Source of the DNA: Carya illinoinensis
Lineage: Eukaryota > Streptophyta > Magnoliopsida > Fagales > Juglandaceae
Reading direction: 5' to 3'
Length of the DNA: 64,000 nucleotides
Assembly: GCF_018687715.1 (NCBI RefSeq)
Contig: NC_056765.1
Coordinates: forward strand, 20,289,394-20,353,393
The translations under genes were made by a program, and so were the position numbers. The first letter of the stretch is position 1; every line of letters begins with the position of its first letter. Positions 1-10,555 of this stretch are shown here, in pieces. The notes below the pieces were generated by a model. The model did no database searches and was not told where the DNA came from. It saw nothing but the letters and a program-made list of their open reading frames with translations.

Positions 1-460
1 GCTCAAACCGTCCGCAAGAGCCACCGCCCGGCCACTCACCCCAAAAGACCCGAGGCCAAACCCCTGACCTCCGAATCCTCTCTACCAGGTCAGCCTACGC
101 TTCTGCATCGCTCTACATCAACACATCACCAAATACGATCGAAGAGAGGAGCACTGGGTTGAGTCGAGGACAAGGCCTTGGCATAAGAGCCACAGTGATA
201 CAGCGCCCTTCACCGAGAGCTTAACCAAAAAAAACCAAAAACCAGAAACAAGAGAATAAAACAAAACTAAACGAATCTAAAAAAACAGCCACTAAGAAAA
301 GGAAAAGGAAAAGGAAAAGGAAAAGGAGGGAGGAAGAGAAGGGAGGATGGAGCCGAAGCCTCTTTCCCCCCCCCCCCCCCCCCCCGGGGAATTGGTTCTG
401 AGTTGGCTGGGTTTCTAGAGAGAAGTCGGAGGTTCTCTCTCAAGGGTTTCTTATCTATTA
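1..460. other. GC-rich unassigned segment with simple repeats
   Basis: This segment is clearly richer in G+C than what follows. It contains a (GGAAAA)n run at 301-327 and an uninterrupted run of 20 C at 366-385. No long reading frame or recognisable protein motif was found on either strand. It could be the end of a retroelement or a gene fragment continuing off the left edge; I cannot tell which. Confidence 0.4.
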
Positions 461-1290
461 TATATATCTATAATATACTTATATAGTTGTACTAATATTA
501 TTAGTCTATTATATAATCTAAGACTCTCAATTCTAATATAGGCTATATAGTTATAACTAATACTAATATTTATATTAATATTAATAATGTAGAATATAGT
601 TATACTAACCAACTGATTCAACATAACTAATATTACTAATATAATATAGCCAAATTGAATTACTAATAGTCTAATACTAATACAATTAAATAGTTATACT
701 AATCATAAATTCATAATAACTAAATCATTTTAAGTCTATAACTATATATATTTAGTATCAATGTATTACTATATTATTTAATGTATAACTATTAACTATA
801 ATATATAGTACTAGTATAACTGATCAAATAAATATATATAGTACTAGTATATATATTAATGTATTAACATATTATAAAAGTTATAGTATAAATTATAATA
901 TATCATATATTTGTAAATTTATAATAGTATTAGTATAGTTAGCTTAATATGTAATATGTTAGTATTAAATCACTATAACTACATAGAGTATTAGTAATAA
1001 GAGTATTACTATTATTTAATATAGTATTACATATAGTATTACTATCATTACATATAGTTATTAAATATAATATTAGTACTAGTATATTTATTAGTACTAA
1101 TAGACTAATAGTATTAGTTATTAGTATTACATATAGTTACATATATAGTTATCACTATTACTATTATTACATATAGTTATTAGTTATAGTACTATTACTA
1201 ATAGACTAATAGTATTAGCGTATTACTAATATATATATATAATAGTATACTATATGTATATATATATTAAATATATCACAATATAATTAC
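461..1290. repeat. Low-complexity A+T-rich tract (TAATA/TACTA-type repeats)
   Basis: About 830 bp of almost pure A+T built from degenerate TATTAGTA / ATATAGTTA units on both strands. No reading frame of note is present. It behaves like an eroded minisatellite or the core of an A+T-rich transposable element. Confidence 0.7.
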
Positions 1291-1344
1291 ATAAGTATTA
1301 AACAAAATGTCATTGGATAAAAATACAAAAATAAAAAAAAAATT

Positions 1345-1490
1345 AACAGTGGACCGAATGGGACCGGACTAGACCGGTCCTGAGGGAGTTTGGTCCAGTC
1401 CAGGGTGGGAAAAGCCTGAACCGAATAGGTTCGGTCCGGTCCGGTCCACAAAACCGGACCGGACCAGACCGAACTCACCCCTACATATAA
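1345..1490. mobile_element. hAT-like miniature element fragment rich in GGTCCGGTCC
   Basis: The segment is made of self-complementary CCGGTCCGG-type blocks and its right side ends with CTCACCCCTA, the reverse complement of TAGGGGTGAG. A TAGGGGTG-like terminus followed by CGGTCCGGTC is common on plant hAT-type miniature elements. The left terminus and an 8-bp target duplication could not be identified, so this is a fragment or a diverged copy. Confidence 0.4.
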
Positions 1491-3379
1491 CAAATGACAT
1501 ACTTAACGTGACATACTTGCACTGTATAGTAATACATAACAGAATATCTTGTCTAACAGATGAATGATTCATGACAGAATAATTTTTGTGTAACTAATTA
1601 ATATATAATGACTTGGCATGGAACATATGATAACATACATATGTACATACATTGCAGTTCCTTTATTTATCACACATACATATTAAACTGATAGTAAGTT
1701 AATTGCTAACTTACCTCGACCTTCGTGTATTCTAAGCAAATTTAAGTGCGATCACAAGGAACTAAAAATAGTGATTTCTAAAAGTTAGAATTTAATCACT
1801 AATAATTACAAATATGAAAAATATACTGACTTTGAAAAGAATTGCCATTTTACCCAACACATATGGGAAAATGACAATTTTATTCCTAACTTAAGGATTT
1901 TGCATCCTAATTCTAAAAATCATCAAAATTTACATACCTCATGTAAATTTTGTCCTAAACTCAAATACCAAATCAGAAAAATTTAAAACTAAACATAACC
2001 ATAAAAACTCTAAAGGGGCCTAAACTTGCATAGGCTTTTTCCCTTGACTTTTGTTGCAATTATTCCAATTTCAAAACTCATAATCAACCAAAGTTTTGCA
2101 ACAAAGATTTTCATATCCTAAGTTTAAAAGGTTACTTAAAGCACACACTAAATTATGCTAATCATCACCATCAAACTTTCTAGAAAAATGATTCAAACTT
2201 TTTAACTAAAAAGACAAACCCTTGAATCAAATGATTTGATCTATTTCAAAGCATCTCCAAGAACTTCAAAAAATCTAAATCTTACTTCTAAAATATTCAG
2301 AACATATTATTAAGAACAACCATGTTTTGAGTCATGAACAAAAGTCATCAAAATTACTCAAGCCATACTTGAACTTTTCAGCTATCTAAGTTCAAAAATA
2401 GATTTTTGTTTCTAATTTATTTTGATCAACCTTTTGATCCATAACTTATAAGGATATGATCTTCAGACCAAAACATCACAGGATTTAGAAAGATTTCCTA
2501 AAATGGATCTAAGCTTTAAACTCAATATCACATGGTTAAAAATAAACCAAAACATAAATTTAGTCAAGAACATCAACACTTTGGCGTATCCGAATATCTC
2601 TTTGTATAAAATTTTGTATCTTTGAAATTAATATCAAATAACCTTCAAAATAACATTCTAACATGTATATAAGATGCTTACGATCCTCCAATAAAATTAT
2701 CAAAGCCTTTGGAATAGTTTTAAACTACAAAAGTCTAAACTTTCTCAAAACAAAAACCATTTTTCCTTTTCCAATTTCTAAGTTTCTAGAGATTTAAGAA
2801 AGCCTTTCATCAAAACGTTTAATCATACAACAAATCCTCAACCAATAATTATATACACTTGTTAAAAACACTCCATAAAGATTTTAGACCAAGATCTATC
2901 CCTTAGTTTGGTCTAAAAGTTCAAAATATAACATACTCTCCAGTTTATTACCCAGAATGACCTTTCTAGGGTTTAAACACCAATAAAATAATCTTCAAAT
3001 TGAAAAAATAAGGTATTCATGTAAACTAAACTCAAAAAGGAAAAAATTTGATGAATGACACTTTGTAAGGAAATACTTATAAACTCTTCGAATAAAGCGT
3101 GCAAAAGAGTTTAGAAAAGCTGCCCAAGAGTGTATTTGGTGTTCTTTTAAAGAAAAGTATAAAGGAAAGAAGAATTTCATGGGAAGTGGGCTTGAGAGCT
3201 TCTTGCACAAGATATGGAAGAGGATAGGGCTGAAGTAAAGCTTGAGTGTTGGCCTTTCTTACCCCATACAATACACAAAAATCAGTTCAAGATATTTCCT
3301 TATGGTGGAGTGTAGACTTGAAAGAGTAAGGTGGCCCTTTAGTTTTTCCCTTCTAGAACCTTCTAGGCCCTCTTGAAGA
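1491..3379. other. Non-coding decayed repeat DNA, unassigned
   Basis: A+T-rich sequence with no credible coding region; the longest reading frames are about 70 codons and show no protein signature. The texture (A-rich plus strand, scattered CTTACCTCG-like and TTTGTCCTAAAC blocks) resembles a decayed LTR lying on the minus strand, but no terminal motifs could be fixed. Confidence 0.35.
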
Positions 3380-4424
3380 CATCTAATCATCTATGTGAGG
3401 GATGAAATTCCTTGGCCAAAAGCAATACTAAGGTGGCCAATTTCGTAGGCCTTAATGAGCCTAAATCGAATGTGCCTCAATTTGAGGTTTTAAATAAATT
3501 TGGGTTGCTATCAAGTCCAAATCTAATTTCTCTTAGCACAATCAAATATTCAAGGTTAAAAAAGTTGGATAATGATGCTCTAACATAAATTTGAAGGATT
3601 AATAGAATATGAAAATAATTTAATCAAACGATTAAGCATAATGCTAGAAACTAATTCAATTAGGATTTTGAGGTCAACTATATGGTTTGGATAAAACCAT
3701 TAAGGATTTTGGTTTCAAACCTGCTTTTGGGTTCTCAATTGGATTCCAACCATAAAGGGTTTTACTAAGGTGTAAATCCTCTTTAGTTTGGCACAATTTG
3801 ATTGGTCGGATGGAATAGGGTTTTTGCTTAGGTGGCATGATCTCACACATTGATTCCTTCAAATCCATCAAACGTTCCTTATGGTGTCAAGTGTCTAATA
3901 CTATTCACTATGTGTGCCTAAGATCTTATCAAGTATCTAAATAAAACTTCTCTAACATAATTTGGACATTGCATACTGTAATTTTGGAAACATTACACTT
4001 AGTGCGCTTATCGATGTTACTATTCATTCTGAAAAAGTGCATGATAAACTTATTACTGAAAAATTATAAATATTTATATTAATCTACAGTGAAAATTGCT
4101 TATCAAAACTCAACCCTGAAGTGTCCCTAAAAATAATTTCACAGTTTCTAACAAGCATTTTGTCCAAAAATATGAAAATGAGTTATTGCACTATAATATC
4201 CTAAACAATCAACTGAGTATAATGGAGTAAACCATAACGCATTCTAACACTTCTAACTATTTCAAATAATTAAAATCGCATTTTTAGCATTATAGTGAGT
4301 GATAACACTATGTTGACAGACTAAAACTTATGTGATTGGTCAATTTGTGAAAGCTTATGGGTTTTGCATGAGTTTCTTAAAACCTATAGAAATTTCACAA
4401 TTGAATTTCTAGAGGGTTGTTACA
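3380..4424. repeat. Diverged repeat family Z, copy 1
   Basis: This block recurs downstream as copy 2. Shared landmarks in the same order are GGTGGCC..., TTTGGCACAA, TTGCTTAGGTG, CATGATCTCACA, TACTATTCAC and TTGAATTTCTAG. The copies differ by many substitutions and small indels, so the duplication is old. Copy 1 ends with TTGTTACA near 4424. No coding capacity is visible. Likely a decayed LTR or an old tandem segment; class unknown. Confidence 0.55.
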
Positions 4425-6228
4425 TGCACTCTTCTTACACAAACTGAAAGGCAAAGTTAGGTCTTGAGTGACACTTGAGTGATGGAAGTCTTGGCCAAAA
4501 CAAGGGGCAAACTGGCCATGGTATGGGCTGCCTTGTAGGTGGTTGTGGTGAGGTGGCATTTGCTTTCCCATCAAGGACTCTTTGAAGGTTGTCTTGAGTA
4601 GTGGGTGGTCAGCTTTGGTGAGTTGAAACCTTCTCAAGAATCTTTGCCTAGGTGGCCAAAATTTGTGGGCCTAATGGGCATTAATTGAATAGGCTTCATT
4701 TTGGGGGCTACAGAGGGTTTGGCTAGGATTTGAGATGCTATCAATCTCAAATCTAATTTTTCTTGGGCCAATAAAATTTTAAAAGTTTAAGGAGTTGAAT
4801 AATGATGTCATAACATGAGTTTAAGGGATTAATAGTGTGATATCCCTTTTTACGTATATTTTTATTGAATGAGTATTTTAATTTAATTAAAATATTGATT
4901 CTTTTATTTTAAATTTATCGAATTTTTATTGAATTTATTTGGTTATGAAATTTATTTTGTGGTGCTTTCTTAATATTAGTTATTGTTTTGAATTTAAATT
5001 GCTGTTTAATTTATTTTAGTTTATTTTTTAATTTAAAATTTTGTTGTTAGTTTTTACTAGTTATTTATTATATTTTAGCAAAGTATTGTGTTTAAATTAT
5101 TTTGTTCAATTTATAGCTTTTAAAGTTGCTTTTGTTGGATCAGTTTCTGGACCCTAAAGGTGAGGACTGAACCTCATTTCTTTTTCTCCATCTTTTCTTT
5201 TTATCCTTTTCTTTTTCTTTTCTTCTTCCTTTTTCCTTTCTTTTTCTTTCTTTTTCCCCACTTTTCCTCCCCGGTTTCTCTCTCCTATGCTGTCTTTCTT
5301 TCTCCCTAGCGTCGTTCACTTCGTTCACCCAGGACGACTGCCTGTCGCCACCGTGAGCTACACCACCCCCACCATTTTCTTCTCCTTTGGCTAGTAAACA
5401 TCCCCACCAAATTTTAGCCCCATCCCAGCTACCGTTAACCACCACGAGCTCTTCCAAACTGCAGCCCCCACGAGCTCAACTCCGTTTTGGGCTTTTTGGC
5501 CTTCCATCGCCGTTTTCGCCGCCACCCATGGCCAACCCTTACTTCCACCAGCTTTATAAACACTTTTAATCTATTACAATTTCAAGCCTTGGTTCGTCCC
5601 CATTCAAGAGTGGCTATTTTACAACCCACAACCACAGTGTTTTTACATTGTTACGTTGCTTTTTCTTTGCCTTTTGCAGCCCATTGATCATTTGGAAATT
5701 ATTTTATAGCATTGTAAGTATTTTTCAAACTTCATTTTAGATTTAAATATATCATTACTTTTACAATAAATTGTAACTGGTTGGTTATTCCTGACTGAGT
5801 TCGAGGAGTCAGAGGTCGGATGGATCTGAGGACAAAATTGTTTGTTTGTTTGTTGTTGATGTTGAGATTTGTTGGATAATTTGTATCTTGTCATTTGCAT
5901 TGCACGGTGCAAGTATATACATGTGTTGAATTATGAAAACTGGGTTTTTATGAGTTAAATGGATTTTTGGGTGCGTATGTATCGCGACCCCAAACCGAAA
6001 TGTGACATTATTCCGTTGGAGCTCCTATGGTCACTCAGGAGTGGATAATATTGAACAACATCCCCTGGGTTGTCGCTGGGCGATGACCGGATCACACGAT
6101 ACGATAACGCTGTTCTGTCGACTCCGTGGTCCCTCGACTGATGGGGACTAGAGGATGCCTAGTCATGGTACACCCTGGGCGTGGGATTGGGTATCGCTCG
6201 TTTAGATGTCACATACATAGTCGTTACT

Positions 6229-9200
6229 TGTGATGACCCGCTTTTACGTGTATTTTCACTGAAAGGTTGTTTTTAATTTAATTAATATATTAGTTTATTT
6301 ATTTTAAATTAATGTATTTTAATTGGTTTTTAATTTACTTGATGTTGTGTTTAATTTATTTTAATCGTTTTACGGTTTTTAATATCGTTTTCGGCGGATC
6401 GGTTTTTGGTTTTCAGAGTGAGGATTGGAACTCATTTCTTTTCTTTTCTCTTTTTCTTTTTCCCTTTTTCCTTTTCTTTTTCTTCTTTTCTTTCTTTTCT
6501 TTCTTTCTTTTTCTTCTTCTTTCTTCCCCGTTTCCCCTCTCCCGCGCCCTGCCCCTTCTTTTTCCCCTTACCGTTGCTGCCACTTCGGCCACCCATTGCG
6601 CCACCGTCCGGTGGCTGTGTCATACACCACCCCCACCATTCTCTTCCCCTCCCACCAGAGTTCATCCCCACCAATTTTCAGAGCCATCGGACCAGTCCTT
6701 AGCCGCCACGAGCCCCTGGAAGTCATGGCACCTGCTCTGTTTTTTCCCATCGGACCAGCCCAGAACTGCCTCTCGCCTGCGCCATGGCCTACACCACCCA
6801 CCCAGTTTTCTTCCCCTCTCACCGGTGAACATCCCCACCAAGTTTCACCTCCATCCGAGCCACCGTTAGCCACCACGAGCTCCTCCAAGCCACACGATTT
6901 TTCACCGATTTCGGCGCCGTCACACCACCTCCGGGCACCATCTCTTCACAGCTTCTTCCCCTACCTCTTGCCGACCTAAACCACCCATTTCCAGCCTCGA
7001 TCCGTTGTCGGAGCAACTCCCACAAGTTCAACTCCGTTCAGCCCCTTTTTGGCCTTTGACCGCCATTTCCACCACCACTCACGGCCAAAACTCGTTTCCC
7101 TTAGTTTCATAAATATCTCAAGGCCATTCCCTATCAATCTCGAGCTTTGGTTTGTCCCCGTTCAAAAATTGGTAATTTATTACCCACGGCAACAGTGTAA
7201 ATTACATTGTTACATTGCTTTTCTTCTGCCGTTTGTAACGCCTCGAGCTTTCTAAAAATACCATATAGCACTTTAAGTATTTCCCAAACCCTAATTATAG
7301 ATTTAAATATATTTTGCTCATTCAATAAATATTTGTTGTTGGTTGGCTGATTCCGGACTGAGTCCGAGGAGTTCGGGGGTCGGATGGCTTGAGGACAGAG
7401 TGCTTGGTTTTGGTTGTTTGTGATTGCTTGATTATTTGAGCCATGAGGCGTGAGTTGCATATTGTGTTTATGTGCATTTTGCTTTAATCGAGAAAATCCC
7501 GTTTTATTAGCGTAAATGGTTTTTGGGTGCGTGTCTCACGAGCTCAAGCTGGGATGGGTTATTATCTCGGTGTGGCTCCTCTGGTCACTCGGGAGTGGAT
7601 AATACTGAGTGACATCCCCTGGGTTGTCGCAGGGCGACGACCGGATCGCACGATACGGTAACGCTGTCGTGTCGACCCCGTGGTCCCTAGAGTGACGGGG
7701 ACTAGAGGATGGCCTGGCCAGGTACGCGCGGGGCGCGAGTCTGGGCATCGCTCGTTTAGGTGTCACATGGGTAGTCGTTACCTGCGGTGTGGCACAGAGC
7801 CAAGGTGTGCGGATGATCCCTAGTGGAGATCATGGTGCATGCATAACTGGATTGTTTTTATGGTTTTTGGATGTGGGCCATTTTCTGGAAAAATGGAGAG
7901 GTTTGGTTTTCGAGGCTTCTGATCCATTTTCTGGGAAAATGGTGGTTTGGGCCATTATCTGGGATAATGGCGAGACTTGGTTTTAAGGATATGTTTTTGT
8001 GGGCCAAATGGGTTTTTTGGCATTCGTGGAAAAATTATGGTTTTATGGCGCATGTGTATTGGTTTTTCTTTCATGCATATTGTTTGAGTTTTATATGTTT
8101 TTATCTAATGGTGTTTGGAGTTTACTTACCTGCGGCACCATTTTTGGTACCGTAGATTTTGGTGCAGAGATCGAGGATGAGGAGGAGGAGGCTGAGCCTG
8201 AGGATGCGGCTCTGCCGGGATGCTGCTCTGCCGGGATGCTAATGTTATGTTTTGTATTTGGTTTAAAACTATATTTGTCTTTTGTAATATTTTATTACGT
8301 ATGTGACCGGTGCAAAACTGCAAGTGCACAGTATCGTAATTTTATAGTAAAGTAATAAGAAGAGTATTGTCCTCAGGGATTAGTACCTTACATTTGCTAA
8401 ATACCAAAATTATACTAAACTTGATTTTATCTAGAGGAATCACTAAGATTTTTGTAGTTGCAATCTAAACTAGATCAACTCAAAGAAAAATGTGCAAAGG
8501 AAATAACACTGACGTTCGAAGATCAAATTAATGGGAAGAAAACTTCTAGGAAATCGATTTCACCTACTTCTTCACTATGTTTTTCTCATCCAGCTAATTT
8601 AATTTAAATCTCTTTTATCTATTAGCAAATCTCTAATTCATCCAAAAGCCTCTTTCGATAGTCAATTGGAATTGACTCTTGGTTATCAATTCACACAAGA
8701 ATATGCAAATTCAATAATCAAGAACGCAATAAGACCAATGATTTAATTACTACATAGGTTTATACAAGTCTTTCGATCTCTATACTTACCTATGCTGAAA
8801 TATCCAAGATCTACCCTATGATTCCCTCTTTCGACAGCAAATCACAAGATTACTTATCATCTAATCAATGGCCAGTTAATTAGAAGCAATAAATTCAGAA
8901 TAAATCAAATAAACAAAGAGAGAATTGCATTAAATTAGCATAGACAATCAAGCATAGTTCGGAAATAGGTTACATCGTTTTCCTAGAATGAAGAAAATTT
9001 AGCTCATGCTAGAAATGGAATTCAACATAAACGAATTCACCATAATTGTTCTGAGAAGATGGGAAGAAGAAAATAAACACTGAAAAATCCTCCTTGCAGC
9101 CTCAACTCGTCGTCAAAAGCTCAAGGGAACGATTCAAAAGCTCAACTCGTGTATGATTCCAACGTACGTGCAATAATTGGAATTCCGTCTCCAAAAACAG

Positions 9201-9711
9201 ATGAATTGAATCCCTCTAACTGTGGTTTTCTCTCCCAAGAAGTGTTCTCCAGTCAAAACTCTCGGCTCTAGAGTGAAAAATTGCTTTTATATGGTCTCAC
9301 GGCGGAAAACCTAAAATCTGTCAAAATACGATGTTCGCTCGAGCGGCCAATGTCTCCGCTCGAGCGATCTTTGTTTTTCAGCAACCCGCTCGAGCTCCCT
9401 GTCGAGCGGCAGTCGAGCGTTTGAATCTGCCTGAATTCGCTCGAGCAGCCAAAAGCTTCCGCTCAAGCGAACTTGTAAAATCTGCAATATGAAATTTTGC
9501 AAGTCATCAGTATGTTTTAAACAGCTTTGTATTAAATTAAGAAAAATTCTGGTACTTAGTTATTAACTTTGCTATCCGCTGCATGTTTCTCGTGCATATT
9601 CGTTGCTTATACACACACTTGGCACACGTCGATGGGGTGGTGACCCGTGATGTTATTATTCGGACGTCTCGATTTTCCCGTGTCCGTGCATGGGGATTTG
9701 GGGGCGTCACA
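6229..9711 (+). mobile_element. Solo LTR B (Tekay/Del-type), nested in LTR A and carrying an Athila-type LTR
   Basis: Starts TGTGATGACCCG at 6229 and ends GGGGGCGTCACA at 9711. Flanks are TTACT (6224-6228) and TTACC (9712-9716), a 4/5 match, and LTR A resumes immediately afterwards at the homologous base. Without its own insertion it is about 2.27 kb. It contains a polypyrimidine tract at about 6436-6530, three palindromes of the CCATTTTCTGGGAAAATGG type at 7870-7985, and the acidic frame near 8120-8220. A 15-bp stretch (CTGCCGGGATGCTGC-like) is duplicated at about 8213-8240. Confidence 0.88.
8304..9509 (-). mobile_element. Solo LTR of Athila/Tat type, nested in LTR B
   Basis: A 1206-bp insertion starting TGACCGGTGCAAAAC and ending AAGTCATCA, flanked by the exact 5-bp duplication GTATG (8299-8303 and 9510-9514). 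It matches the 3' LTR of the Athila-like element at 47050-48598 at both ends and through the interior (for example GTGCACAGTATCGT and TCCTCAGGGATT). In the sense of that element it lies on the minus strand. No internal region is present, so it is a solo LTR. Confidence 0.85.
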
Positions 9712-10555
9712 TTACCTGCCGTGTGGCATAGGAGCTAGAGTGTGCGGATGATTCCTAGGGGAGATCATGGTGCATGCATTAAAATTGAAACTAGTTTTAG
9801 ATATTGGATATGGGCTATTTTCTGGAAAAATGGTGAGCTTGATTAAAGGTATATTTGTGGCCATTTTCTGAAAAAATGGCCAGGTTTTATAAGAGATTTA
9901 TTGTGAACCATTTTCTAGAAAAATGGTAGTTTTCCATTATCTGAGATAATGGTGAGGTCTTGTTTTAAAGGAATTTATTGTGGGCCAAAAATGGGATTTT
10001 TGGCATGCGTAGAAAAATATGGATTTTTTGGGACACATGCATATGGCATCTTTTCATGCATATTATTGAGTTTAATATATTTTTATCTTATGGTGTTTGG
10101 ATTATTACTTACCTGCAGCAGCTTCTTTGATACCATAGATTTTAATGTAGAGGTTGAGGAGGAGGAGGTTGAGCCTGAGGAGGCAGCTCCGCCAGAGTAT
10201 TGATTTAGAGTTATTTTACTTCTGAAATTTATTTTAGTTGCTTTTGTGTTATGTAATTTGGAGTTGAAACAATATTGAAACTTATAATATTTTGGTACGC
10301 TTGTGTTTTAAGTGAATTTGTATTTAAACAAAATTCAGGTACTTAGTTGAAAGACTTTTATTCTGCTGCATTATTTTGTTATACACATGTTGCATGTACA
10401 CACATTCAGTACTTGGCGATGGGATGCGTGACCCGTGTTGTCATCATGCTAATGCCTTGATTTTCACATGTCCATATGTGGGAGTTGGGGGCATCCCAAA
10501 TAGCATGTGAAAGTGATTTAATCGAATGATTAAACACAATGCTAGAAATCAAATT

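Larger units (their letters stand above)
4836..10498 (+). mobile_element. Solo LTR A (Tekay/Del-type, older subgroup), interrupted by LTR B
   Basis: Begins TGTGATATCCC at 4836 and ends GGGGGCATCCCA at 10498. The 5-bp duplication AATAG flanks it at 4831-4835 and 10499-10503 exactly. Its own sequence is 4836-6228 plus 9717-10498 (about 2.18 kb); the rest is nested LTR B. It carries the family's features: T-rich start, polypyrimidine tract (about 5178-5260), a CTGAGTTCGAGGAG block, short palindromes near 9800-9950 and the acidic reading frame ending at 10203. No internal retrotransposon region remains, so it is a solo LTR. Confidence 0.88.

Noticed and set aside
1..460. Possible ribosomal RNA or gene fragment because of high G+C
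   Set aside because: No conserved rRNA landmark or reading frame was recognised.
6312..6979. Overlapping plus-strand frames of 184-185 codons in LTR B, with counterparts in D (216), E (173), H (175), I (219) and J (175)
   Set aside because: They read through the polypyrimidine tract (Phe/Leu/Ser runs) and a C-rich stretch (Pro/Ser/His). Frames shift between copies, no domain is recognisable, and antisense frames of similar length exist. They are by-products of base composition.
7870..7985. CRISPR-like array of regularly spaced palindromes
   Set aside because: Units are few, spacers are not unique sequences, the same array recurs in several LTR copies, and the genome is eukaryotic.
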